A DNA stretch of 64,000 nt from Naasia sp. SYSU D00057 (GTDB taxonomy: Bacteria; Actinomycetota; Actinomycetes; Actinomycetales; Microbacteriaceae). The position numbers and the translations under genes are program-made. Where the stretch lies: contig NZ_JAFMSZ010000003.1 in NCBI RefSeq assembly GCF_017916505.1, forward strand, positions 437,580 through 501,579. The letters run 5' to 3'. This document shows positions 18,482-27,830 of this stretch, piece by piece (position 1 is the first letter of the stretch; each line of letters opens with the position of its first letter). Under the pieces are notes generated by a model, which saw only the letters and a program-made list of their open reading frames with translations, did no database searches and had not been told where the DNA came from.

Positions 18482-19632
18482 CCACGCACGCGCAGCCGCG
18501 AACGCGGTGGCCGGAGCTCGGGCACGCCGGGGGCCTCGTGCTGCTCGAGCTGCTCCTGCACGGCGCGCAGTCCCGAGTGCGGCTCGCCGAGAACGTCGGG
18601 CTGTCGCGCGCGAGCCTCTCGCGCATCGCCCGCGAGCTGCTCGACCTGGGCCTCGTCGTGGAGGGTGATGTGGAGCTCCGCGAATCCCGCGGACGTCCCC
18701 CCGAGACGCTCCACCTGCGTCCTGAGGCGGCTCACTTCCTCGGGGTGAAGCTGACCGGCGACACCCTCTACGCCGTCGTCACCGACCTCTCGGCCCGCGT
18801 GGTCGAGCAGCGGGCGGTGCCGCTCCCCTCGCGAGGGGTCGACACGGTCGTCGCGCTGCTGACCGAGGTGGCCGCCGATCTCAGCGCGGGAGCGACCGCC
18901 CCGGTCGCGATAGGCATCTGCCTCGCCGGGGACGTGCTGCGCAGCGGACCCGACCTGGTGGTCCGGCGGTCGTCCTTCCTCGGCTGGAACGAGGACGTGC
19001 CGCTCGCCGCGCTGGTGGGACCCGCGACCGGGCTCCCCGTCACCGTCTCCAACGACGTGCACGCCCTCACCGCGGCACACCACTGGTTCGGCAGCGGCGT
19101 CGCGTACGAGCCGCTCGTCGTCTACGGGCTCGGCGCGGGCATCGGCAGCGGCGTCGTCGTGGGCGGAGAGCTGCTGGAGGGCGCTCACGGCCGGACGGGA
19201 CGGATCGGGCACTTGCGCGTGGGCGGCACGGGCCGCGTGTGCGAGAACGGGCACGACGACTGCGTCCACAGCTTCGTCACCATCCCCTCCATCGAGTTCA
19301 ACGCCGGCGTCGCGCCGGGGGACTACGCGACCGCTCTCCGGCGCGCACGCGCGGGCGAGGCTCGAGCCGTCGACGCGTTCCGGCGGGCGGCGTTCGCACT
19401 CGGCGGCATCATCGCCGAGTCCGTCAACGCCTTCGACCCGCAGATGGTCTCCGTGATGGGCGAGGGACGGGACATGCTCGACATCGCGCCGCAGGAGCTG
19501 CGCCGCGCGCTTCTCGAATACCTCGAGCAGGGGGACGTCGACGAGGTGCGCATCGAGCGGCCCCCATTCGACTTCAGCCTCTACGCGAGGGGCGCCGCGG
19601 TCTCCGCCATGCGTGCTCTCCTGGCCGGCTGA
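18478..19632 (+). CDS. ROK-family transcriptional regulator
   Basis: Probable local regulator of the glycosidase cluster, 384 residues. The N-terminal winged helix includes LAENVGLSRASLSRIARELL near residues 37-56. The ROK domain has IGICLAGDV, SNDVHAL and GLGAGIGSGVVVGGEL. A zinc site of altered spacing is kept after the His of IGHLRVGG: CENGHDDC. Compare the upstream XylR-like ROK, which has lost its cysteines. The GTG at 18478 overlaps the GH95 stop by 4 bases. Likely operators are the palindrome at 12,788-12,814 or sites near the GH31 gene; this is inference. Confidence 0.85.
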   Translation: MTTHAQPRTRWPELGHAGGLVLLELLLHGAQSRVRLAENVGLSRASLSRIARELLDLGLVVEGDVELRESRGRPPETLHLRPEAAHFLGVKLTGDTLYAVVTDLSARVVEQRAVPLPSRGVDTVVALLTEVAADLSAGATAPVAIGICLAGDVLRSGPDLVVRRSSFLGWNEDVPLAALVGPATGLPVTVSNDVHALTAAHHWFGSGVAYEPLVVYGLGAGIGSGVVVGGELLEGAHGRTGRIGHLRVGGTGRVCENGHDDCVHSFVTIPSIEFNAGVAPGDYATALRRARAGEARAVDAFRRAAFALGGIIAESVNAFDPQMVSVMGEGRDMLDIAPQELRRALLEYLEQGDVDEVRIERPPFDFSLYARGAAVSAMRALLAG

Positions 19633-19692
19633 GCCGTCCTCCTGCAGCCCACCACCCGAACCGGGGCTCCGCGCCCCCAAGGAAAGGCATCC

Positions 19693-22005
19693 GTGAAGTT
19701 CACCGACGGTTTCTGGCAGCTGCGACCCGGGGTCTCGGCACTGTACGCCCAGGAGGCGTACGACGTCGTCCCCGGGGAGGGGCGGCTCACCGTCACCGCG
19801 CCCACCAAGGTCATCGAGCGCCGGGGCGACACCCTCAACCGGCCGACGCTGACCGTCACCCTCACCTCGCCGCTGCCCGGCGTCATCGGCGTCCGCGTCG
19901 AGCACTTCCAGGGCACCGAGGGCGCCTTCGGCTTCGATCTCGTCGGCGCCGAGAGCGGCCACGGCGAGGTGGCGGTCACGGACGAGGGCGGCACCCTGAG
20001 GAGCGGCGACCTCACGGCGCGCGTCCGCGCAGGCGCACCCTGGTCGCTCACCTTCGAGAGCGGCGGCCGCGTCCTCACCGGCAGCGGGCACAAGTCCCTC
20101 GGCCACATCACGCTCGCTCCGGATGCGCATGTCGACCCGGGCCCCGTCGGCAACGCCCGCGGCGGGACCGCGCGCCCTCTCGGCAGCACCTACCTGCACG
20201 AGCAGCTCGCGCTCGGCGTGGGGGAGACGATCTACGGCCTCGGTGAGCGCTTCGGCCCGCTCGTCAAGAACGGGCAGACGGTGGACGTGTGGAACGCGGA
20301 CGGCGGCACGTCGAGCGAGCAGTCCTACAAGAACGTGCCGTTCTACCTCTCGAGCGCCGGCTACGGCGTCCTGGTGAACCACCCCGGCCACGTCTCCTTC
20401 GAGATCGGCTCGGAGGCGGTCGAGCGCGTCCAGTTCTCCGTCCCGGGCGAGGCCATCGAGTACTTCGTTCTCGCGGGCGACCCGAAGACGGTGCTCGAGC
20501 GGTACACCGCGCTCACCGGCCGCCCGGCGACCGTGCCGGCCTGGTCCTACGGGCTGTGGCTCTCCACCAGCTTCACGACGGACTACGACGAGGCGACCGT
20601 CAACTCGTTCCTCGACGGGATGGCCGAGCGCGACCTCCCGCTCAGCGTCTTCCACTTCGACTGCTTCTGGATGCGCGAGTTCAACTGGTGCGACTTCGAG
20701 TGGGACCCGCGCACCTTCCCGGACCCGGAGGGCATGCTCGCCCGGCTGCACGACAAGGACCTCCGCGTCTGCGTCTGGATCAACCCCTACATCGGCCAGC
20801 GCTCGCCGCTGTTCGCCGAGGCGAAGGAGCTCGGCTACCTCGTCCGCAAGCCGAACGGCGACGTCTGGCAGTGGGACCTCTGGCAGGCCGGCATGGGCCT
20901 CGTCGACTTCACGAACCCGGACGCGACCGCCTGGTACCAGGGCAAGCTGCGCCGTCTGCTCGACCAGGGCGTCGACTGCTTCAAGACCGACTTCGGCGAG
21001 CGGATCCCGCTCGAGGTCGCCTACGCGAACGGCGCCGACCCGGAGCGCATGCACAACTGGTACACCCAGCTGTACAACGAGGCCGTCTTCGAGGTGCTCC
21101 AAGAGCGCCGCGGCGAGGGCGACGCCGTCCTGTTCGCCCGGTCCGCGACCGTCGGCGGTCAGCGCCTCCCCGTGCACTGGGGCGGCGACTCCACCTCGAC
21201 CTACGAGTCAATGGCGGAGACCCTCCGCGGCGGGCTCTCGCTCGCCCTCTCGGGCTTCGGCTTCTGGAGCCACGACATCGGCGGCTTCGAGGGCACCCCG
21301 GACGCCGGCGTGTTCAAGCGCTGGACCGCCTTCGGCCTGCTCTCGAGCCACTCCCGCTTCCACGGCAGCGACTCCTACCGGGTGCCGTGGGTGTTCGACG
21401 ACGAGGCCGTCGACGTCACGCGCAGGTTCACGAAGCTCAAGCTGCGCCTGATGCCCTACCTCTACGCGGTGGGTCTCGAGGCGGCGGAGCGCGGCGTCCC
21501 GGTGATGCGCCCGATGCTCCTCGAGTTCCCGGACGACCCTGCGGTCGCCTATGTGGACCGGCAGTACCTGCTCGGCGGCGACCTCCTCGTGGCGCCGGTG
21601 TTCCGCGCCGACGGCCGGGTGCAGCTCTATCTGCCCGCCGGCACGTGGACGAACGTGCTGACCGGCGAGCGGGTGACCGGCGGCGGCTGGCGCACCGAGC
21701 AGCACGGCTTCGACAGCCTCCCCCTCTACGCCCGGGACGGCGCGGTCCTCCCCGTCGGCGCTCGGGAGGACCGGCCCGACTACGACTACCTCGAGGGCCT
21801 CACGCTCGACCTCTACCCGGCCTCGGCCGACGGCGTCCGCACCGTGCGCGTCGTCTCTCCGGAGGGGCGCTCGGCGTCCTTCACGGTGGAGCGCTCCGGG
21901 AAGCGTGCCATCATCACGTCGAAGGGGCTCGACTCCTTCTCGGTGCGCGTCGTCGGCGGCGCCACCGCCGACACCACCGACGGACGACTGGAGCTCGACC
22001 TGTGA
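19693..22005 (+). CDS. yicI: GH31 alpha-xylosidase (YicI-like)
   Basis: Retaining exo-enzyme of 770 residues that removes alpha-1,6-linked xylose from the non-reducing end of xyloglucan oligosaccharides. It begins [14 protein letters not shown], as YicI-type enzymes do. The nucleophile is Asp433 in [11 protein letters not shown] and the acid/base is Asp499 in [13 protein letters not shown]; the 66-residue spacing matches that of E. coli YicI as I recall it. It is cytoplasmic, with no signal peptide. The GTG start follows AAGGAAAGG. Its stop overlaps the GH1 start by 4 bases, so alpha-xylosidase and beta-glucosidase are made together, as needed for alternate stepwise xyloglucan breakdown. Confidence 0.95.
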   Translation: MKFTDGFWQLRPGVSALYAQEAYDVVPGEGRLTVTAPTKVIERRGDTLNRPTLTVTLTSPLPGVIGVRVEHFQGTEGAFGFDLVGAESGHGEVAVTDEGGTLRSGDLTARVRAGAPWSLTFESGGRVLTGSGHKSLGHITLAPDAHVDPGPVGNARGGTARPLGSTYLHEQLALGVGETIYGLGERFGPLVKNGQTVDVWNADGGTSSEQSYKNVPFYLSSAGYGVLVNHPGHVSFEIGSEAVERVQFSVPGEAIEYFVLAGDPKTVLERYTALTGRPATVPAWSYGLWLSTSFTTDYDEATVNSFLDGMAERDLPLSVFHFDCFWMREFNWCDFEWDPRTFPDPEGMLARLHDKDLRVCVWINPYIGQRSPLFAEAKELGYLVRKPNGDVWQWDLWQAGMGLVDFTNPDATAWYQGKLRRLLDQGVDCFKTDFGERIPLEVAYANGADPERMHNWYTQLYNEAVFEVLQERRGEGDAVLFARSATVGGQRLPVHWGGDSTSTYESMAETLRGGLSLALSGFGFWSHDIGGFEGTPDAGVFKRWTAFGLLSSHSRFHGSDSYRVPWVFDDEAVDVTRRFTKLKLRLMPYLYAVGLEAAERGVPVMRPMLLEFPDDPAVAYVDRQYLLGGDLLVAPVFRADGRVQLYLPAGTWTNVLTGERVTGGGWRTEQHGFDSLPLYARDGAVLPVGAREDRPDYDYLEGLTLDLYPASADGVRTVRVVSPEGRSASFTVERSGKRAIITSKGLDSFSVRVVGGATADTTDGRLELDL

Positions 22006-23420
22006 CGACTGGATCCCCCGACTACCGCGACTCCGGCCTCGTCTTCCCCGAGTCCTTCCTGTTCGGCTCGGCCACCGCGTCGTACCAGATCGAGGGCGCG
22101 GCCCAGGAGGACGGCCGGAGGCCGAGCATCTGGGACACCTTCGCCCGCACGCCGGGCAAGGTGCGGAACGGCGAGAACGGCGACGTCGCCGACGACCACT
22201 ACCACCGGTGGGAGCAGGACCTCGACCTCCTCACCGAGCTCGGACTCGGCGCCTACCGTTTCTCGATCGCGTGGCCGCGCATCCAGCCGACCGGGTCCGG
22301 AGCCGTCAACCAGGCCGGCCTCGACTTCTACTCGCGACTCGTCGACGGGCTGCTCACGCGCGGGATCACCCCGATCGTGACGCTGTACCACTGGGACCTG
22401 CCGCAGCCGCTCGAGGACGCGGGCGGCTGGCCGGTGCGCGAGACCGCGTACCGATTCCAGGAGTACGCCGGCATCGTCGGCGCGGCGCTCGGCGATCGCG
22501 TCGCGACGTGGACGACCCTCAACGAGCCCTGGTGCTCGGCGTTCCTCGGCTACGGCTCGGGCGTGCACGCGCCCGGCCGCACCGAGCCGCTCGGCGCGCT
22601 GCGGGCCGCCCACCACCTGAACCTGGCGCACGGCCTCGGCATCCAGGCGCTGCGCGGCGTGGTCGCGAACGACCCCGACTACTCGGTGACGCTCAACTTC
22701 ACGGTCGCGCGCGGCGAGGAGGAGGCGGTCCGCCAGATCGACGCGGTCGCGAACCGCGTCTTCACCGGTCCCATGCTGCGCGGCGCGTACCCGGAGGACC
22801 TGCTCGCCGACACCGCGCCGGTGACCGACTGGTCGTTCGTCCAGGACGGCGACCTGGAGGACATCTCCCAGAAGCTCGACGTGCTCGGCGTCAACTACTA
22901 CAACACCGCCCGAGTCGCGCTGTGGGACGGCAGCGGCGAGAAGCAGATGGCCGACAATCACGGGGAGTCGACCGCGTCGCCCTACCCGGGCGCGGACCGG
23001 GTCCAGTTCCTGCCGCAGCCCGGCCCGTACACGGCCATGGGCTGGAACATCGCGCCCGATGGGATGGAGGAGCTGCTGCTCTCCCTGCGCGACCAGTTCC
23101 CCGAGCAGCCGCTGATGATCACCGAGAACGGCGCCGCCTTCGAGGACGTCATCGAGGACGGCCGGGTGCACGACGCCGAGCGCGTCGACTACCTGCGGCG
23201 CCACTTCACCGCTGCGCACCGGGCGCTCGAGCAGGGCGTCGACCTCCGCGGCTACCAGGTGTGGTCGCTGCTCGACAACTTCGAGTGGGCGTACGGCTAC
23301 TCGAAGCGCTTCGGCATCGTGCACGTCGACTACGACACCCTGAAGCGCACGCCGAAGGACAGCGCGCTCTGGTACTCCGAGCTGGCCCGGACCCGCCGCC
23401 TGCCGGAGGCGGGTGAGTAA
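22002..23420 (+). CDS. bglA: GH1 beta-glucosidase
   Basis: Retaining beta-glucosidase of 472 residues that releases glucose from cello-oligosaccharides or from stripped xyloglucan backbones. The family N-terminal signature is [15 protein letters not shown] near residues 18-32. The acid/base is Glu175 in [10 protein letters not shown], the nucleophile Glu375 in MITENGAAF, and [20 protein letters not shown] follows. There is no signal peptide. The GTG at 22002 overlaps the GH31 stop (GTGA). It is the last gene of the cluster and is followed by a 14-bp hairpin. Confidence 0.95.
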   Translation: MTTGSPDYRDSGLVFPESFLFGSATASYQIEGAAQEDGRRPSIWDTFARTPGKVRNGENGDVADDHYHRWEQDLDLLTELGLGAYRFSIAWPRIQPTGSGAVNQAGLDFYSRLVDGLLTRGITPIVTLYHWDLPQPLEDAGGWPVRETAYRFQEYAGIVGAALGDRVATWTTLNEPWCSAFLGYGSGVHAPGRTEPLGALRAAHHLNLAHGLGIQALRGVVANDPDYSVTLNFTVARGEEEAVRQIDAVANRVFTGPMLRGAYPEDLLADTAPVTDWSFVQDGDLEDISQKLDVLGVNYYNTARVALWDGSGEKQMADNHGESTASPYPGADRVQFLPQPGPYTAMGWNIAPDGMEELLLSLRDQFPEQPLMITENGAAFEDVIEDGRVHDAERVDYLRRHFTAAHRALEQGVDLRGYQVWSLLDNFEWAYGYSKRFGIVHVDYDTLKRTPKDSALWYSELARTRRLPEAGE

Positions 23421-23431
23421 GCGGCAACGGA

Positions 23432-23469
23432 ACGACGTCCGGCAATTGGACCCGGTTGCCGGACGTCGT
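23432..23469 (+). terminator. Hairpin terminator after the glycosidase cluster
   Basis: acgacgtccggcaa (23432-23445) pairs exactly with ttgccggacgtcgt (23456-23469) around a 10-base loop, starting 12 bases after the GH1 stop. The tract that follows is only weakly T-rich (ctctctgc). Confidence 0.7.
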
Positions 23470-23631
23470 CTCTCTGCAGTCGTTTCCCGCGTCCCTGCCG
23501 GCCCCATACTGGGGCGCGGGAAAAAAGGAAAGCACCTCTAACTAATCGGCTTCCATCGATACACTGAGAAACCGATTCCCCGGTGCCAGCGACGCCACCG
23601 CGCCGTTCCATCCTGAGATCGAGACGCTCGC

Positions 23632-24867
23632 GTGACCGCCGCCGCCACTCCTTATCCGGGCCATGCCCTCTCCCGGGCCCAGCTGGCCCTCTTCATCGTC
23701 GTGCTCGGGGCCCTCGTCGGCCTCGGCCCGTTCACGATCGACATGTACCTGCCGGCGTTCCCAGCGCTCACCGACGACTTCGGCGTCTCCGACGCCGCCA
23801 TCCAGCTGACCCTCACCGGGACGACGATCGGGTTCGGCCTCGGCCAGCTCCTCGTCGGCCCCTGGAGTGACCGGGTCGGCCGCCGCGTGCCGCTGCTCGT
23901 CGCCACGACGGTGCACGTGCTCGCCTCCGTCGGCGCCTCCCTCGCCGACAACGTGCCGATGCTCCTCGTGTTCCGCGTCCTGCAGGGTGCGGGCGCGGCC
24001 GGCGGCGGCGTCGTCGCGATGGCCATGGTGCGCGACCTCTTCGGCGGGCGCCCGCTCGTGCGGATGCTGTCCCGGCTCGCCCTCGTCACGTCGCTGGCGC
24101 CCATCCTGGCCCCGGTCGTCGGGAGCCAGCTGCTGCGCACGATGGACTGGCGCGGCATCTTCGTGTTCCTCGGCGCCTACGGGCTCGTGATGCTCGTGCT
24201 CGCCGGCCTCCTGCTGCGCGAGACGCGGCCCGAGGAGCAGACGCACACGGCGGGCCACAGCACGGTCCGCCAGCGCTACCGGGCCCTCTTCTCCGACCGG
24301 ATCTTCGTCGGGGTCGCGATCCTCGGCGCGATGCAGTTCTCCGGCCTGTTCGCCTACCTCTCCTCGTCGTCCTTCCTCTTCCAGGAGGTCTACGGGATGA
24401 ACGCGCAGCAGTTCGGCCTGCTGTTCGCCGTGAACTCGGTCGGCATCTTCGTGGGCAACCAGGCCGCCGCCCGGCTCACCAAGGTGGTCGGCCCTGCGTT
24501 CATCCTCGCGGGCACCACGGCGGTGCAGCTGATCACCGCCGGGCTCATCGTGCTCGGCGTCGTCCTCGGCTGGGGGCTGCCGGGCGTCGTCGTGCCGCTG
24601 TTCTTCTTCATCATGGCCTGCGGGTTCGGCTTCCCCTGCGTGCAGGTGGTGGCGCTCGCGCACCACGGCAACGAGGCGGGCACCGCGGCGTCCCTGCTGG
24701 GCGCCTGCAACTTCGGCATCGCGGGCATCCTGTCGCCGATCGTCGGCCTGCTCGGCATCGGCACCGCCATCCCCATGGGCGCCGTCATGGCGGTCACCGC
24801 AGCGGTCGCGATCCTCAGCCTGTGGCTGATCGTCCGTCCGCGGACCGTCCCGGCCCTCAGCGACTAG
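23632..24867 (+). CDS. Bcr/CflA-type MFS drug exporter
   Basis: Twelve-helix major facilitator protein of 411 residues. The subfamily's first-helix segment FTIDMYLPAFPAL lies near residues 33-45, and the MFS motif A GPWSDRVGRR follows helix 2. Proteins of this group export drugs such as bicyclomycin or chloramphenicol, or act on amino acids; the substrate here is unknown. The GTG start at 23632 has GAGACG upstream, so the start is only moderately certain. The stop codon shares the four bases CTAG with the convergent antiporter gene. Confidence 0.9.
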   Translation: MTAAATPYPGHALSRAQLALFIVVLGALVGLGPFTIDMYLPAFPALTDDFGVSDAAIQLTLTGTTIGFGLGQLLVGPWSDRVGRRVPLLVATTVHVLASVGASLADNVPMLLVFRVLQGAGAAGGGVVAMAMVRDLFGGRPLVRMLSRLALVTSLAPILAPVVGSQLLRTMDWRGIFVFLGAYGLVMLVLAGLLLRETRPEEQTHTAGHSTVRQRYRALFSDRIFVGVAILGAMQFSGLFAYLSSSSFLFQEVYGMNAQQFGLLFAVNSVGIFVGNQAAARLTKVVGPAFILAGTTAVQLITAGLIVLGVVLGWGLPGVVVPLFFFIMACGFGFPCVQVVALAHHGNEAGTAASLLGACNFGIAGILSPIVGLLGIGTAIPMGAVMAVTAAVAILSLWLIVRPRTVPALSD

Positions 24868-26054
24868 CGGGCGGCGGCGCGGAGCGCGTCTCCCCGGCGC
24901 CGGACGGCCGCGCGGAACCACTGCGAGTCGGGGATGCGCGAGAGCAGCGGACCGGCGACCACGGTGATGAGGACGTACGCGGTGGCGAGGGGCGCGAGCT
25001 GCGGCTCGACGCCGGCGCCGACGGCGAGCCCGGCGATGACGATGGAGAACTCGCCGCGGGGCGTGAGCGCCAAGCCGGTGCGCCAGCGGCCGGGGATGCC
25101 CATGCCGGCCCTCTTCGCCGCGAGGTAGCCGGTCAGCACCTTGGTCGCGATGCTCGCGACGGCGAGGACCGCTGCGGGAACCAGCACCGGCAGGATGTCG
25201 GCGGGGTCGGTCGCGAGGCCGAAGAACACGAAGAAGATCGCGGCGAACAGGTCCCGCAGCGGAGTCAGCAGCTCCTCTGCGGCGTGCGCGACCTGCCCGG
25301 AGAGGGCGATGCCGACGAGGAATGCGCCGACCGCCGCCGACACGTTGACCTGCTGGGCGAGGCCGGCGACCAGGATGGTCAGCCCGAGTACGCCGAGCAG
25401 CAGCGACTCCGGATGGGACGCCGAGAAGAGGCTCGACACGACGCGGCCGTGGCGCAGCGCGAGGTACAGGATCGCGACGACGGCCGCCGCGGCGATGACG
25501 AGGGTCGTGAGGCCCTGCACCAGGCCCGCTCCCACCACCACCGCGGCGAGGACCGGCAGGTAGAAGGCCATCGCGAGGTCCTCGATGACGAGCACCGACA
25601 GGATCGTCGGCGTCTCCCGGTTTCCGAGCCGCCCGAGATCGCGCAGCATGCCGGCGATCACGCCGGAGGAGGAGACCCAGGTGACGCCGGCGAGCGCGAC
25701 GGCGGCGACCGGCCCCCAGCCGAGCAGGAGCGCGAAGGCGGCGCCGGGCAGCGCGTTGAGGCAGGCGTCGAGGAGTCCCGCCATCCGGGAGCGGCTGAGG
25801 CTCTGCACGAGCTCGCCCGCGGTGTACTCGAGCCCGAGAAGCAGCAGGAGCAGGATCACGCCGATCTCGCTGCCGGTGTGGAAGAACTCCTCGCTCGCCG
25901 AGAGCGGCAGCGCCCCGCCGTGCCCGAACGCGAGTCCCGCGACGAGGAACAGCGGGATGGCCGAGATGCCGAACCGGTTGGCGAGGCGCGAGAGGAGCCC
26001 GAGTGCGAGCAGGAGAACGCCCACCTCGACAAGCAGAAGGGTGGACTGGCTCAT
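24864..26054 (-). CDS. KhtU/Kef-type K+(Na+)/H+ antiporter (CPA2)
   Basis: Integral membrane cation:proton antiporter of 396 residues with about 12 helices. The CPA2 core includes LLLLLLGLEYTAGEL near residues 67-81, TWVSSSGVIAG near 124-134 and SVLVIEDLAMAFYLPV near 152-167, with the ion-binding Asp in the last. The RCK domain usual in KefB/KefC is missing; it is supplied in trans by the gene 4 bases upstream. This two-gene form resembles KhtTU of Bacillus, which expels K+ and responds to c-di-AMP. It shares a CTAG stop with the convergent MFS gene. Confidence 0.9.
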   Translation of the reverse strand: MSQSTLLLVEVGVLLLALGLLSRLANRFGISAIPLFLVAGLAFGHGGALPLSASEEFFHTGSEIGVILLLLLLGLEYTAGELVQSLSRSRMAGLLDACLNALPGAAFALLLGWGPVAAVALAGVTWVSSSGVIAGMLRDLGRLGNRETPTILSVLVIEDLAMAFYLPVLAAVVVGAGLVQGLTTLVIAAAAVVAILYLALRHGRVVSSLFSASHPESLLLGVLGLTILVAGLAQQVNVSAAVGAFLVGIALSGQVAHAAEELLTPLRDLFAAIFFVFFGLATDPADILPVLVPAAVLAVASIATKVLTGYLAAKRAGMGIPGRWRTGLALTPRGEFSIVIAGLAVGAGVEPQLAPLATAYVLITVVAGPLLSRIPDSQWFRAAVRRRGDALRAAAR

Positions 26055-26058
26055 GGCG

Positions 26059-26550
26059 CTAGCCGGCGCCGTGCGTGAGCAGCTTCGCGAGCGAGTCGAG
26101 GCCCGGTCGGGTGCCCACCGCGATGACCGTGTCGCCCGCCTGCAGATCGGTCTGCGGGGTCGGGGACGGGATCACCTCCGCCTTGCGGATGATCGCGACG
26201 ATCGAGGTCCGCGTGCGGGTCCGCGCCTTGGTGTCGCCGAGGACGCCGCCGGCGAACGGCGACGTGGCGGGGAGGACGAGCTGCTCGGTGTAGAGCCCCG
26301 CCGCCTCCCGGATGCCGGTCAGCTGGCCGATCATCACGGATGCGCCGAGCACGTTCGCGAGCGCGTCCGCCTCGTCGTCGGTGAGGGTGACCGTGTCGCT
26401 CGCCGCGTCCGGGTCGTCGATGTCGAACAGCGCGAGATCCCGCTCGCCGGTCCGGTACGAGACGACACCCACGCGGCGGCCGCTGTCGGTCAGCACGTCG
26501 TGGCGCGTGCCGATGCCCGGCAGCTCCACCCGCTCGATGCGCACGCTCAC
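26059..26550 (-). CDS. KhtT-like regulatory subunit (RCK_C/TrkA-C)
   Basis: Cytoplasmic 163-residue regulator expected to gate the antiporter encoded next. The N-terminal half (VRIERVELPGIGTRHDVLT) is typical of KhtT. The C-terminal TrkA-C domain, about residues 75-160, carries SIVAIIRKAEVIPSPTP and GDTVIAVGTRPGL. In the family the TrkA-C domain binds c-di-AMP or senses pH. The GTG at 26550 lies 6 bases after a TACCGT -10 (26562-26557), so the message is probably leaderless. It is the first gene of a two-gene operon. Confidence 0.87.
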   Translation of the reverse strand: MSVRIERVELPGIGTRHDVLTDSGRRVGVVSYRTGERDLALFDIDDPDAASDTVTLTDDEADALANVLGASVMIGQLTGIREAAGLYTEQLVLPATSPFAGGVLGDTKARTRTRTSIVAIIRKAEVIPSPTPQTDLQAGDTVIAVGTRPGLDSLAKLLTHGAG

Positions 26551-26649
26551 GGCATGACGGTAGCAGTCGTGCCGAGCGGCTGGGCCCGCCGCGCCTGCCC
26601 GCGAGGTGCCGCGGAGGACAGGGCTGTCATGGCCGGTCGCGGCGCGTGC

Positions 26650-27630
26650 TCAGGCGACGGGGCGCACGACCCCGGCGGCGGCGTAGATCGCATCGATCGC
26701 GGCCATGTTGGCGACCGAGTCGGCGCCCTCGGTGGGCAGCCGCTCGCCCGAAGCCAGGGCACGGACCAGGGCGTCGAGCTGGTGGTCGTAGGTCTCCCGC
26801 CCGGCCACCGTGCTGTAGCGGGCGACGCCGTCGACCTCCTCGCGGACGCTGTGCCCGCGGGCGGGGAACACGAGACCGTCGACCGCGACGGTGCCCTGCG
26901 TGCCCTCGAGCAGCAGCTCCTGGCGGAACGGCCCGTCCATGCTCGCCTCGACGACCGCGGTCAGTCCCGACGGGAACGTGAGGCGCGCTCGGATGGACTG
27001 GTCGGCGCCGAGCTCGTTGAGCTCCGCCTGGGCCGCCTCCACGGTCGGCTCCTCCCCGGCGAACGTCCGCGCCCAGTGCAGGGCGTAGCAGCCGAGGTCC
27101 ATGAGCGCGCCGCCGCCCAGCTCGGGCGCGTGCCGCAGCGACTCGGCCCAGAACGGGATCGACGCGTCGAAGCGCGCGACGAGGTGCCGCACCTCGCCGA
27201 TCCGGCCGGAGTCCCGGTACGCCGCCGCGTGGTCCCAGAGCGGGTGGTAGCGGTGATGGAACGCCTCGACGAGCCGGCGCCCCGTCCGCTCGGCGGCGTC
27301 CGTCATCGCGCGGGCCTGGGCGGCATCCATCGCGAACGGCTTCTCGCAGAGCACGTCCTTGCCCGCTTCCAGCGCGGCGATCGACCACTCAGCGTGCGCC
27401 GACGGAGGCAGGGCGTTGTAGACGAGGTCGACCTCGGGATCCGCCAGCAGGGCCGCGTAGCCGCCGTGGCTGCGGGGGATGCCGTGCTCCTCGGCGTAGG
27501 CCGCCGCCGAGTCGGGCCGGCGGGAGGCGACAGCGGTGACGACCACGTCGCCCTGCCGTCGCCGGACGGGGTCGATCAGAGCCTTCGGCGCGATGCCCGC
27601 CGCACCGAGGATCCCCACACGCAGAGTCAC
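26650..27630 (-). CDS. Gfo/Idh/MocA-family oxidoreductase
   Basis: NAD(P)-dependent sugar or polyol dehydrogenase of 326 residues. The N-terminal Rossmann fold begins VTLRVGILGAAGIAPKALI. The conserved CEKPFAMDAAQA (EKP motif) lies near residues 95-106, and FHHRYHPLWDH near 123-133 is a typical active-site block. The exact substrate is not predictable. The GTG start has AGGAGG about 10 bases upstream, and just behind that is the palindrome GGAATCGATTCC, a LacI-type operator. The gene is therefore probably sugar-inducible, although no LacI protein is encoded in the window. Confidence 0.9.
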   Translation of the reverse strand: MTLRVGILGAAGIAPKALIDPVRRRQGDVVVTAVASRRPDSAAAYAEEHGIPRSHGGYAALLADPEVDLVYNALPPSAHAEWSIAALEAGKDVLCEKPFAMDAAQARAMTDAAERTGRRLVEAFHHRYHPLWDHAAAYRDSGRIGEVRHLVARFDASIPFWAESLRHAPELGGGALMDLGCYALHWARTFAGEEPTVEAAQAELNELGADQSIRARLTFPSGLTAVVEASMDGPFRQELLLEGTQGTVAVDGLVFPARGHSVREEVDGVARYSTVAGRETYDHQLDALVRALASGERLPTEGADSVANMAAIDAIYAAAGVVRPVA

Positions 27631-27643
27631 CGTCGTCCTCCTC

Positions 27644-27655
27644 GGAATCGATTCC
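27644..27655. promoter_or_regulatory. LacI-type operator
   Basis: GGAATCGATTCC is a perfect 12-bp palindrome with a central CG, as LacI/GalR-family operators have. It lies 13 bases upstream of the Gfo/Idh/MocA start, next to its ribosome binding site. Confidence 0.65.
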
Positions 27656-27830
27656 AGAATCCTAGGGGAGCGGCCGGAGATACCCGGTGGCCCCCGGTCG
27701 ACGCTGGACGGAGGGAAACGATGGTGCTGCTGACCTTCCGACGCGGAATCCGTGGCTGACGGGCCGAATTAATGTCGGTTCCAGCGGTCCGCGCTTCCGT
27801 TCCTGCCGCCGCTCCCGATAGCGTTCGGGC

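Noticed and set aside
18082..21177. 1031-codon minus-strand open frame
   Set aside because: Runs opposite to GH95, ROK and GH31 genes with catalytic motifs; the frame is open only because of codon bias.
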